Assembly: GCA_036023115.1 (NCBI GenBank)
Contig: JAYKKT010000056.1
Location: 4,455,001-4,519,000, forward strand
Reading direction: 5' to 3'
DNA from: Brasenia schreberi
Taxonomy: Eukaryota > Streptophyta > Magnoliopsida > Nymphaeales > Cabombaceae
DNA length: 64,000 nucleotides
The translations under genes were made by a program, and so were the position numbers. The notes beneath the pieces were generated by a model. It had not been told where the DNA came from. It did no database searches and saw only the letters and a list, made by a program, of their open reading frames with translations. Shown here one piece after another: positions 1-10,182 of the stretch (position 1 is its first letter; the number at the start of each line of letters is the position of its first letter).

Positions 1-1000
1 ATGTTTTCTTTTATGGATGGTTATTCGGGTTATAATCAACTCAAGTTAGCACCAAAAGATCACGCAAAAATTGCTTTTACTACACCTTGGGGCACATACT
101 GCTACACAATTATGCCATTTGATTTGAAAAATGCCGGTGCCACATATCAAAGAGCCATAATTACTATTTTTCATGATAAAATCCATGAGCTCTTGGGAGT
201 ATATGTGGATGATGTTTTAGTAAAATAAAAAACCCGATGCACACACATAGAATCTTTGCAAAAAGTTTTCGAAAGATTGCTTTATAAAGTAAAGCTAAAC
301 CCTGAAAAATATGTTTTTGGAGTGGAATCAGGAAAACTCTTAGGGTTCATGGTAAGCCAAAGGGGCATAGAAATTGACCCCTTTAAGTGTTGAGTCATCA
401 TAGACATGCCTCTACCCTCCAACTTGATCAAAATCCGAAGCCTTCAAGGTCGATTGCAAGCTATTAGGAGATTTATCTCCAACCTAGCAACAAGATGCGA
501 ACCTTTCAATAGGCTTTTGAGAAAATGAGTGAAATTTGAATGGGATTCCGATTGCCAAAAGGCTTTTGAAAGATTGAAAACTTATTCGGTAAATCCTTCG
601 ATTTTAAAACCTCCAAAGGAAGGAAAACCATTATTGCTTTATATTTCCATTCATGCGAATGCATTGGGTGCTTTGCTTACTCAATATGAGGATGATAGTC
701 TTAAAGAGTATGCTATTTACTACATTTTGAAAACTCTATTGGCATATGAAAGAAATTACCTTGGTATGGGCTTGCCAAAAGTTTAGACATTATTTTCTAG
801 ATCATGAAATGTGGATAGTGTCTAAACTTGATCCAATCAAGCACTTGTTTGAAAAACCTATCCTAACGGGTAAGCTAGATAAATGGCAGCTCCTCTTAAT
901 GAAGTATGATTTGAAATTTCATCATCAAAACTCCATTAAGGGAAAAGCTCTAGCTGATCATGTGGCTAAATTGCCTCTTGAAGATACATGTCCCATACTT
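1..1000 (+). pseudogene. Gypsy copy 1 reverse transcriptase and first RNase H, degenerate
   Basis: The first 75 codons read as the core of a Ty3/gypsy reverse transcriptase: FSFMDGYSGYNQ, the block TPWGTYCYTIMPF, and the catalytic YVDD motif near 202-213. A stop follows at about 226 where the full-length relative has a lysine-serine pair. The connection domain is recognisable in pieces from 240 to 530 with further stops. RNase H of the gypsy type follows (about 529-1000), with a frame break near 765-785 around the LVWACQKFRHYFLDHE block. This enzyme would copy element RNA into DNA and degrade the template. It is clearly non-functional here. Confidence 0.85.
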
Positions 1001-1078
1001 GATGAAATGCCCGATGAAGGCATCTTCGCAAATGAATTTCAAAACCACGTTTTAGCAAATCGTTTTAATGAATATCAA

Positions 1079-1503
1079 GTATGGAGAATGTACTTTGATG
1101 GGGCAAAGAATCAACAAGGGGCAGGTGTGGGAATTATCTTCATATCTCTCGAGAAGGGAGAAATCCCAATTACCATTCAACTAGAATTTTCATGCTCAAA
1201 TAATGTGGCTGAATATGAAGCCCTCATACAAGGCCTAAAAATTTTGAAAAATCTAGGGGCAACATGTATTGAAGTCTTTGGAGATTCTATGCTTATCATA
1301 AACCAAGTTTTGAAAATTTAGAAAGTCAAAAATGAAAAACTCATACCATACCATGAATTGGCCACTCAATTGGTCAATTCCTTCAAGTCATGCACTCTCA
1401 CTCACATAGGTAGAGAGGACAACACCATAGCAAATGCCCTCTCATCCCTAGGCTCATATCTAAGAGTCGACCCCACTATGGGAACTCGATCCTTAGAAAT
1501 TTG
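1079..1503 (+). pseudogene. Gypsy copy 1 second (plant/archaeal-type) RNase H
   Basis: The frame reads MYFDGAKNQQGAGVGI, then NVAEYEALIQGLK, then IGREDNTIANALSSLG. These carry the catalytic Asp, Glu and Asp regions of the RVT_3-type RNase H found as an extra domain in the plant Tat lineage of Ty3/gypsy elements. Stops occur at about 1318 (after INQVLKI) and 1501. The domain lies between the ordinary RNase H and the integrase, as in the full-length copy at 34,937-35,365. Presence of two RNase H domains is the basis for the Tat assignment. Confidence 0.8.
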
Positions 1504-1531
1504 ACACTCACCCAATGTATCTACCCATGAT

Positions 1532-2787
1532 TTGGAGATTTGCCAAAATGACCAAAATTCCATTGAAAAACCTTGGTTTCAAGATATTAAAAACTTTTTA
1601 GAAAATGGAGGATTCCCCGAATTTGCTTCTTCTAAGGATAAAGCTTTTATTCGAAAAATTTCAACCCGATATGTGATTTTGGGAAGGATTCTTTACAAAA
1701 AGAGTTTTACTAGTATTTTGTTGAGATGTGTGAACCTTGATAAAGCTAGGACCATAATGCATGAATTCCACGATGGAGAATATGGAGGCCATGTCAATGC
1801 AAATATGATGGCCATGAAGATACTTAGGGCCAATTATTTTTGGTCCACCCTTAAGCAAGATTGCCATGATCATGTTACGAAATGTTATCAGTGTCAAGTG
1901 CATGGACATGCCATTCATATCCCATCGTCTACCTTGCATTCTATTGTCAGCCCATGGCCCTTCACCATGTGGCATTTGACATCATAGGACTCAACTCTCC
2001 AATTGCATTGAATGGACATAGGTTCATCTTAGGAGCCACCAAATATTTTTCTAAATGGGTTGAAGTTGCTTCCTTGGCTAATGTCTAAGGACAACATGTA
2101 GTGGCATTCATTAAGAAAAATATCTTGGCTCGATTTGGAGTTCCAAGAGACTTAGTGTCGGATAATGGCACACCTTTCAAGAATAAGAAGATGGAAAAAT
2201 TATGTAATGCCTATGGCATAACTCAACACTTCTCATCGCCCTACTACCCTCAAGGTAATGGCTAAGCCGAAGCCACAAACAAGACTCTCATAAGCATTAT
2301 TGAGAAAACCTTAGAGAAGGGTAGGACATGGCATGAGAAGCTTGATGAAGTCTTATGGGCTTATAAAACTTTCATCCGAACACCCACAAATGCCATACTT
2401 CCTATTCATACAAAATTGCATTCATTTCATACATCACTTTCACTCGACCTACCCCTAGAGACTTTACAACACGCTAGAGTGGTTGAGCTTGACCTATTGG
2501 ATGAGAAGAGGCTCCTTGCCATGGATCATGCACATGCATACTGGCAAAGGATAGCCCGATATTATGAAAAGTACCTGAAGGCTTGCCACTTCAAAGTGGA
2601 AGATCTTGTATTGAAAATCATCCACCATCGTGTCCCACATCCACTTGGAAAGTGGCGACTCAAGTGGGATGGTCCCTATGTTGTAAGGGAAACAACCACC
2701 AACAATGCATATTGATTGATTGATATTGAGGGTAGGAATTTAGTAGACCCTATAAATGCCCAATACTTGAAAAAATATTATGTATAG
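1532..2787 (+). pseudogene. Gypsy copy 1 integrase, degenerate
   Basis: The N-terminal zinc-binding HHCC module is visible: HEFHDGEYGGHVNANM followed by CHDHVTKCYQCQVHG. The catalytic core follows in other frames, with the second Asp in DLVSDNGTPF at about 2143-2172. The DDE-glutamate region is still encoded at about 2250-2290, although a stop (TAA) replaces the Gln just before it. The chromodomain-free C-terminal tail, with PLGKWRLKWDGPYVV, ends at the stop 2785-2787, exactly where the other copies end (QYLKKY). Frame changes near 1975, 2088 and 2400 and several stops make it a pseudogene. Confidence 0.85.
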
Positions 2788-3982
2788 GGTCTATATTAAA
2801 TTCTTTCGAAAAGATTTTGAAATGGGTCTCTTTTGAACTTCTTGAAAGAAGGATCAAGATTGATTGTATAGCCCTGAACGAGGAAATTGATGCTTTATGA
2901 AAAGTAGAATTTTCAAAATCATGTGATAACATTTCAAAAATCTTTGGCTTACAAAATGAAGTCTAGTTCAATATAGCAAAATATTTTCAAATGATAGATG
3001 CTATTAGGAAATGGAATGATCTTAGTTGAATTGAGTAACCAAAGGGATAAGTTTTCCCCCCATTTTACTTTTCTCCAAAAAGGAAAATTGGCAAAATTCA
3101 AAAGAAAGAGAATACAAAAACTCCTCCATAAAGAGGTCTTCCTTTCAAATAGAAAGAGAGAATACAAACTTTTTTTTGAAAGAGGTATTCTCTTTGAATG
3201 AAAAAAAGAAAAAAGAGGGAATACAAAAAAATCCTCCAAAAAGAAAAAAGGAAGCCCTCCCTATTGATAGAAAAGAAAAAGCCAAAGCTCAAAAAGAGTA
3301 ATTTTCCATCTCTTTGCCTTAAACCATGGGACGCTTCAGAAGGGACCATAGTAACTCTTTCCCAATTCCCTACAACTTATCCCAATGTTGAAAGGTTTAT
3401 CCATGCAAATCCTAAAGTAGGAATACAATATACTTATTTGGGTTTCATTTTGTTTGAGAATTAGACTTTGTTGTGTGGGAAATAGAATTTTGAAATATTT
3501 TTCAAAATTTTCTACAAAACCTCTGCTAAGTAGTGGGCATTGAAACCCAAATGAAGGAAAATATGAAAAATTGGAAGTCCTTTGATAGAAACTAAAAGGA
3601 GTTACTTTGAAAAGAATTTTGAAAACCCGAAATGTCCAACGACATCGGATTGTCTCACTTGGGGCAGCCGACCTTCATAGGTTCTCCTCAAGCTCATCCA
3701 TCTCTTAAATGAGTCTCTAAAACTCCACACTTCATTTGCATCACACACCATGCATGCATACATCCAAAATCGGCCATGCATGATCATGTTTGGGACTAGC
3801 ATTCAATACGGGTCAAGTCCCCTTTGGCTAAAAATCCCCTCCTCCATGATCTAAGGAAAAGGGTTTTGTGGAATGAAAGGACAATTTATATTTTCAAGAT
3901 AATTTGGGAAGTAAATCAAAAAGGGTGTTTTATTCTTTGCCATTATCCAAATGAATTTGGATTAATGCCAAAGACAAAAGCT
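2788..3982 (+). other. 3' noncoding region of gypsy copy 1
   Basis: About 1.2 kb between the pol stop and the LTR-like DNA. It is purine-rich (3060-3310) and has no convincing protein. Short stretches match, in reverse, the equivalent region of the full-length element (32,526-33,657), for example the GGGACGCTTC area near 3330 and the tail ATTATCCAAAT...TTTGGAT...CCAAAG around 3952-3975. Short reading frames here are not supported as genes. Confidence 0.6.
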
Positions 3983-5334
3983 GACTTATTTTAAAATCTA
4001 TTATCTTTAAAATAAAATTTTTAAAAGGTTTCAAATTAAAGTTAAAAGTATAAAGCCCAGAAGATTAGAGTAAATCAGGCAGAAAGTAGGTTGACAGGCA
4101 GGGCCCACTTCGAACCAGAATCGGGTTCATGAAGGACACGCTAAAAATCAAGGGAGTAGATCAAGTCAAAGCATATCTTCATCCAAGATCAAATCAAAGT
4201 GGATGGCCTCATCAAACCCAACAAAATTTAACTAAGTCGACATGATTTCATTGAATTAAAAAGCCTAACCTAGCTTGAATTGAATGTTTTTCGACCCATA
4301 TTGGAATTTTTCTAGCCTTGTTCACCCTACACCCTCGGGCTAAAATATCAAATCACATTCCTACCTAGCCTTGATTAAATGAAAGAATCAACAAGGGAAG
4401 CCACGACGACTTGAAAAAGCAAGGACCGACCGATTGAACTTGGAGGCCTCAAGCACCTAGCTCACCATGGCTAGGTGCACTTGATTCAAACCACAACCAG
4501 CCCACATGGGGTTGGTCCATGGCCGACCAAAGGGGGACCACTCTTCTCACTCTTCCATATGAATTGGGTGGATTTGGAGTTGGACTTTGACCTTGGGCCA
4601 TTCGCCCAAAAGAAAGGCCTAGAAAGGCCCTTCTTGGCCTATAAATAGAGGCTAAGGGGGGGTGTGTTCTCCCATCTTGCAAGAGGTGAAGAAAGTGTTG
4701 CTCCTTGGGTTATTTTGTGAGAGATTGTAGGCTGCTAGGGAGAGGTTTAGAGAGGAAAGAGAGTGCTAGGATCAAGACAATTACTGGCACTTAGGTTTGA
4801 GTGAGAAAGAAGAGTGAAAAGAGGAAAGGTGAGGGTCGTGTACCACCATTGGAGGCCGACTTCTTGAAAATCTGTGTAAGTATTACTCTAACTTGATTCA
4901 TCTCTATCTCTTCTTCATATTCAATTCAAAAGGGGTTGTATTAATGGAGCTTTGTCTCCCTGCATGATGTAATAGAAGTAGATATGCTGTCATTTGGAAT
5001 CCTTAAAGCACTTAGGCTGACCCTTGAGCATCGGTTCAAGAAGGCCTAAAGTGAAAAGAGACTGCTTAGGCACAATCTTCAAGTCGGATTCATAATTTTG
5101 CTAGTTTTTAGAAACTAGCTGACACACTTGTGCATGAAGTAGAATTGAAAGGATTACTTCAAGTCCCTACATAGGCTTGGAGTAAAATTTTCACATCTAT
5201 AGCAACCATATAGTCTTCCTCAGTGATGAGTCCGAGTGAGCATGAGTAATAGGATATTCTAGTCAAAGTGTGGCCGAAGAGAGTGATTCATCATGAGGGA
5301 GAGTGAGCGAGAGCCACTCGTTGTGAGGGACTGA
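3983..5334 (+). repeat. Probable LTR of gypsy copy 1
   Basis: This follows directly after a degenerate polypurine-like stretch (CCAAAGACAAAAG) and begins TGACTTATTT. It contains a good TATA box with downstream GT-rich sequence, as in the LTRs of the other gypsy copies, but has no coding potential. A second copy and a target duplication are not in the window, and the right end is taken as the start of the next LTR-like block. Boundaries are inferred. Confidence 0.4.
4640..4647 (+). promoter_or_regulatory. TATA box of gypsy copy 1 LTR
   Basis: TATAAATA in the context GGCCTATAAATAGAGG, followed by a GGGGGG-rich stretch. The same arrangement (CCTATAAATAGAGGTGAGGGGG on the element strand) occurs in the 5' LTR of the full-length element, so this is the likely Pol II promoter of the copy. 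Confidence 0.55.
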
Positions 5335-6070
5335 TGTTGGAATAAACTGTACACATACATGCATAATAAAATAATATGCAACAAATATAAACATGCCTCA
5401 ATCATAAACAACAATCGCAAATCTAAAATAAGCCATAATCAAGCTCTACGAAAAACAAAGGAGAAGCAGTAGTTAGAAACTTATTTGTGTAAGTCACTCT
5501 TGCGGACTTAACTTAGAGAAATGAACACCCTGCTATGAGTATGTACTGGTACCTATGTCTTCCTCCTAGGATACAACACACACAACTCGAAGAACACGTA
5601 CATGACTTCGAGTCGACATCGAACACACCTCAGTCGCCTATGGTTAAGGCAGAGAGAGAGACTAATCACGGGCACAAAGACTGAACCAACACCATGGGCA
5701 GAGAGACAAAACTAGGAGACAAGAACAGAGAGAGGGAAAATTCTGTGTTTAGGGAGGACTTCTAGTCACCTATTTATAAGGTTCACGTGTGGACCACGGA
5801 TCATAGGTCCAATCCAAATGACGTACTATTTTACCCGCAACCGTCCCATCTTATCCGAAATCGTCTCTCCTTATTTGGAACCATCTCACCTTATTTCTAT
5901 CTGTGATCATGAAAAACTATTGACCGTTAGATCAAAAGTTTTTCATGCAAAAAGATAGATCCAAGACCCAAACCACAATCTCCAAGTCCAATCTCAAGGC
6001 CAACGTGCACGTGTGTGGTATAACATGTTCTTTCTAAGCTATTGGACTAAGGTTCATGAGCTACCAACTA
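5335..6070 (-). mobile_element. Probable solo LTR
   Basis: The block starts TGTTGGAATAAAC and ends CTACCAACTA, i.e. near-complementary TGTTGG / CCAAC(T)A termini typical of LTRs. It has no coding potential. Read on the minus strand it has a TATA box (5778 to 5771) about 300 bp from the right end. No internal retrotransposon sequence lies on either side. Flanking target duplication is not convincing (ACTGA left, TATGA right). A solo LTR formed by LTR-LTR recombination is the simplest reading. Confidence 0.45.
5771..5778 (-). promoter_or_regulatory. TATA box in the solo LTR
   Basis: TATTTATA on the plus strand, i.e. TATAAATA on the minus strand, inside the LTR-like block 5335-6070. It fixes the probable orientation of that LTR. 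Confidence 0.4.
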
Positions 6071-6530
6071 TATGAAAGGAGGTCATGTCCGACGTACCAA
6101 ACAAAGATACCAACTTTAGTTGGGGCTTTAATTTTACAAAGCTGCTATCATTGCCCTTCAATGTCATGGGTGGCGATGGTGGTGGACAACTCCAACTGAG
6201 GATCTTAGTTGGGGGGAACAAAGAGGTAACTTTGGAAACATCCCATGCTAGTCATGAGTGCGAGTTCATATGGGGCTGTGAGATATTGAAATTTTGATTT
6301 TCATTAATCCAAGGATCGCTGTAAACACTTATGATTTCCCCATTGCCTACACGCTATATGATGACAACCTTAAGCAAAGGTTGCACTTTCGCAATTCTAC
6401 TCCAAATGAAACTAGGTACCGAGCCTTCCTTCGAGAGTCAACTACATGATTTTTTTTACAAAGCCTTATCATGTGTTACGCTAGCAGTTAACTCAATGTA
6501 AGTTAAATCATTCTTTATTATTTCTTTCTA
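6071..6530. other. No recognisable feature
   Basis: A 70-codon open frame at 6085-6297 shows no recognisable motif, composition or neighbouring splice structure. I see no gene here. Confidence 0.4.
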
Positions 6531-7395
6531 ACACTTTTGTGGTCATCCTCTTACTCTTAATATTTTCACAATCTAGTTTATCGTATCATCTTATAGGAGT
6601 GTCCATTAGTCATCTTTCTAGATATCCTCTATCAGTGCTACTCCCAATTTGTTTCTAATGACCTCATTATGTATATGGTCTTTCTTTGTGTGATCGCTCA
6701 TTCATCTCAATATCTTCATTTTTGCTATGGATATCTTTTATATATGTCAATGAACTGATGCCTCTCTCCATTTTAACCAACTTACATTAATTCTATATGT
6801 AACATCTTCATCAATTTTTTCATCAATTCTATACGTAACACTTTTGTGGTCATCCTCTTACTCTTAATATTTTCACAATCTAGTTTATCGTATCATCTTA
6901 TAAGAGTGCCCTTTGGTCATCTTTCTAGATATCCTCTATCAGTGCTATTCCCAATTTGTTTCTAATGACCTCATTATGTATATGGTCTTTCTTTGTGTGA
7001 CCGCTCATTCATCTCAATATCTTCATTTTTGCTATGGATATCTTTTATATATGTCGATGAACTGATGCCTCTCTCCATTTTAACCAACTTACATTAATTC
7101 TATATGTAACATCTTCATCAATTTTTTCATCAATTCTATACGTAACACTTTTGTGGTCATCCTCTTACTCTTAATATTTTCACAATCTAGTTTATCGTAT
7201 CATCTTATAAGAGTGTCCTTTGGTCATCTTTCTAGATATCCTCTATCAGTGCTATTCCCAATTTGTTTCTAATGACCTCATTATGTATATGGTCTTTCTT
7301 TGTGTGACTGCTCATTCATCTCAATATCTTCATTTTTGCTATGGATATCTTTTATATATGTCGATGAACTGATGCCTCTCCATTTTAACCAACTG
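6531..7395 (-). repeat. 307-bp tandem repeat derived from an RTE LINE
   Basis: Units begin ACACTTTTGTGGTCATCC at 6531, 6838 and 7145, a period of exactly 307 bp. The third unit is incomplete and decays near 7395. Units differ by only a few substitutions. Read on the minus strand, a unit encodes fragments resembling the last part of the RTE LINE at 21,090-21,340: a stretch like INVSWLKWREAS, then HTKKDHIHNEVIRNKLGVA. The array is therefore an amplified piece of a LINE reverse-transcriptase gene. Confidence 0.85.
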
Positions 7396-7439
7396 ATGCC
7401 TCTCTACATTAATTCAATTTTTTAACCAACTACATTAAT

Positions 7440-8070
7440 TCCCCGATTTTGGAAAATCGCCTCGGGTAGTGGACTAAAAAGTCCGTTATGCGTCGGCCGG
7501 TTTTTAGATTTTACAAATCTGCCCCTGAACAAAATTATGAATATATTCAGATATTTTTAGGTAAAAAGACTATTTTTAGGTAAAAAGTCGGTTTTACCCT
7601 CTAGCGGTTTGTAAAAATTACAAAATACTGGGCTTTAGTTTTACATTACTGCCCTTTTCAATTTAAGTTAATTTCCTTTTTGCCACTATGTCAAAAGAAA
7701 GGTTTGTCCCTATACTTTTGAAAATTTACATATTTGGCCGAGGGTTAGAATTACAGTTTTAACCCTGATTAACTACGCATTTTACAGAAATATCAAAGAG
7801 TAATTTTACGAGTCTATCCTTAGGCTTTTCAAAAAATTTCAAAAGTAGACAAATACTTAAAATTACGGTTTTACCCTTGGTATTGTTTGAAAAATGTTAA
7901 AGGTAGAAACTTTTATTACAAGTTTGTCCCAAGTAGTTTATAAAATGTTTTTAGTCTATTTTTATGATATTATGCATCGTTCTAACATGATCCTTGCTAT
8001 GTGTGTTTGTTGCTTTATGTCTATTTCCTTTTTACACTTTCTAATTGTTATAATTGCCAAACACATAAAA
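7440..8070 (+). other. Leader of copia copy A
   Basis: Noncoding, with several degenerate repeats of GGTTTTACCC and ACAAAT-type blocks. Similar leader DNA precedes gag in copy B (15,570-16,274) and copy C (50,760-51,591), so it belongs to the element. An LTR may be included but I cannot place its ends. Confidence 0.45.
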
Positions 8071-8857
8071 ATGAGTTCCATAATATGTGTGTCTGAATTG
8101 GCAAAAACTGAGAAACTGAACGGTCTGAACTTCCAAACATGGAAGAGAAGAATTCTACTTACTCTAACACTTAAGGGTGTTGAGTACGTACTAAAGGAAA
8201 CTATGCGTCCGCCACCACCAGACGCAACTGAGTAATAAATAGAAATGTATAAAACATTTTTAAAAGATGATACCATAGCAAGGACAATTATGTGACCAAA
8301 ATGGAGGATGACTTGATTAGGGTCTTCAAAGAATTCGAGACCGCCAAAGAGCGGTTTGACTCAATAACAGCTAAGTATGATACAACGGCCAAATTACATG
8401 TGTAGTTGCTACTACAAAAGTACAACTCCTTCAAAATAAAAGGAGATAATGTAATAGAATATGTAAACCACATGTTAGTAACGGCTAGGGACTTAGCCGT
8501 GGCAAAATCAGTCATCCCAGAACCGATGTAAATATCAATAATATTAAACAGTCTACCCCATCATAGAACATGATCACCACTGCCCTTAGATTAGGGCCTG
8601 AAATTAACCTTTTTGAATTACCCTTAAAACTAGCAATAGAGCAAGAACATATGATAAAAAATAAGAGAGAAAAATTGATAATGGTAGAAGATGAGATAGG
8701 GTCTAGCTCCAAACCTAACCAGAAGAAAAATAAACCAAACAAGAAGTTTGGTAAGAATAATAAGAAAGACGGTCAAAATTTTAAGAAATCGCAGGAAACC
8801 ACTTCTCGGATCAAGCGTTTCAGCTGTGAAAAGATGAGACACTATAAAAGGGACTGA
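8071..8857 (+). pseudogene. Copia A gag
   Basis: ATG 8071 matches the starts in copy B (16,275) and roughly copy C (51,592). The frame begins MSSIICVSELAKTEKLNG and continues with LNFQTWKRRILL, the conserved N-terminus of copia Gag (UBN2-type). Stops appear at 8233-8238 and repeatedly afterwards, with frame changes near 8295 and 8530. The nucleocapsid zinc knuckle is present but broken: RFSCEKMRHYKRD followed by a stop, so one knuckle Cys is lost. Gag would form the virus-like particle. Not functional. Confidence 0.8.
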
Positions 8858-8920
8858 CACAGCAAGAAAGGTGGAAAAAATAACCCACAATACAAACAGT
8901 CAGAGAAGGACATAATCTGC

Positions 8921-9460
8921 ATGATTTCAGAGTGTTTGTACATGGACCACCCGGTGACAAGTTGGTGGATAGACTCCAAATCTACACGATACATCTCAAA
9001 GACCAAGGAAGGGGCAATGGACCTAAAGGAATATAAACCCAGTGAACATCGAGTCTACATGAGAAATAATATATTCTCGGATGTTTTGGGTATTGGGTCC
9101 TTCAGAATTTTTGTATAAGGCAAACCAATTATATTGACTGATGTGTTAATTGTGCCATGTATAAGGCTCAATTTGGTCTCGATCCCTGCCTTAGTAAAGA
9201 AAAGTTTTGAGGTTAGGTTTATTCCTAAAAAGGTGACTGTGGGAAAGAATGGGAGAATATTATTCTCTGGGAAATTTGATGTAGAGCATGGACTGTTTAA
9301 TTTTATGATAATGAAATTAGTACTTCTTCTACTTATATTAAGTATGCCTTTACTGTTGATGTGAATATGTGGCATAAACGCCTTGGGAATATAAGTCTGA
9401 AAAAGTTGAGAAAATTATTCAACTTTGACTTAGTGCCTAGATTTGAGGAAAATACTTTCA
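8921..9460 (+). pseudogene. Copia A protease and pre-integrase region
   Basis: Reads TSWWIDSKSTRYISKTKEG, aligned with the aspartic protease active site of copia elements where D-S/T-G is expected. Here the Gly is Lys. It then continues through YMRNNIFSDVLG, ILTDVLIVPCIRLNLVS and VTVGKNGRILFSGKFD, a retropepsin-like fold. The pre-integrase zinc-binding segment (MWHKRLGN, then CEACIQGK) is at about 9366-9485. A stop at 9116-9118 and a frame break near 9364 interrupt it. Confidence 0.75.
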
Positions 9461-10182
9461 ACAAGTGCGAAGCTTGTATACAAGGAAAGTTCTTTTCAAG
9501 GAATCAACAAGGGCAACAACCCTGTTAGAGGTTATTCACACGGATTTATGTGGGCCTTTTAGAGTAAAGTCACATCGTGAAAAGGGTTATTTTATAACCT
9601 TTATCGATGATTACTCTAGATATATGCATTTATATCTTTTGGCATATAAATCAGAGGCACTTGATGCTTTTAAAGAATATAAGCAAAAAGTGGAAAACCA
9701 ATTAGGGCATTCAATCAAAGTCTTAAGATCAGATAAAGGTGGTACCTCGACAAAATTTCTTGAATTCTGTAAAGACTTCGGTATTTCAAAGCAAAATACA
9801 ATGCCCAAGACACCTCAACAAAATAGTGTAGCTAAGAGATACAACAAAACCATATTGAATATGACAATGTCAATATTGATCGATGCCTCTCTATCAAGGG
9901 TATTTTGGGGAGAAGTAGTAAGTATAGCGGTTTACATACTCAATAGAGTACCGTGTAAAGTTGTATTCACTACACCATATGAGATGTGGTTTGAAAGAAA
10001 ACCCAACTTAGGTCATCTCAGGAGGTAGGGATCTGTTGCACATGTAAAGATCCTTGATCAGTTTAGAGATAAGCCAAACAATAGGTCCTTAAGATGTATA
10101 TTCATTGGATATCCGAAAGGTTCAAAATATTATCGGTTTTATCATAAGGACCACAGACTAATTGAAAGTAGAGATGTTGACT
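9461..10182 (+). pseudogene. Copia A integrase
   Basis: The catalytic core is well preserved: VIHTDLCGPF with the first Asp, FIDDYSRYMHLYLL, VLRSDKGGT with the second Asp, then TPQQNSVAKRYNKT. The third catalytic residue, normally the Glu in VAER, is Lys (codon 9834-9836). The region continues to ILNRVPCKVVFTTPYEMW and the post-integrase block CIFIGYPKGSKYY up to ESRDVD, where it is cut. A stop at 10,026-10,028 lies inside. Integrase would insert element cDNA into chromosomes; the Glu to Lys change alone would abolish that. Confidence 0.85.

Larger units (their letters stand above)
1..5334 (+). mobile_element. Ty3/gypsy (Tat-type) retrotransposon copy 1, decayed, cut by window edge
   Basis: The order reverse transcriptase, RNase H, second RNase H, integrase, noncoding tail, then LTR-like DNA is that of a plant Ty3/gypsy element read on the plus strand. 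The left edge cuts it inside the reverse transcriptase. The protein remains are closely related to those of the full-length element at 29,502-43,419, and the roughly 1.2-kb tail after pol is also homologous. The sequence from about 3983 on is not obviously alignable to the LTR of that element, so this is a sister family or a much diverged copy. The right end is uncertain. Confidence 0.8.
7440..10182 (+). mobile_element. Ty1/copia retrotransposon copy A, truncated
   Basis: A copia element on the plus strand with a T-rich leader (about 7440-8070), gag, protease/pre-integrase and integrase. The sequence stops being copia after ESRDVD at 10,182, where a gypsy fragment on the opposite strand starts. 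Reverse transcriptase, RNase H and the 3' LTR are missing. Copies B (15,550-18,025) and C (49,692-55,300) are of the same family. No 5' LTR could be delimited. Confidence 0.8.

Noticed and set aside
2949..3464. Lys/Phe-rich frames on both strands
   Set aside because: They lie in the purine-rich 3' noncoding region of the gypsy element, shared without frame conservation by the other copies.
6085..6297. 70-codon frame between solo LTR and tandem array
   Set aside because: No motif, no homologue recognised, no promoter or splice context.
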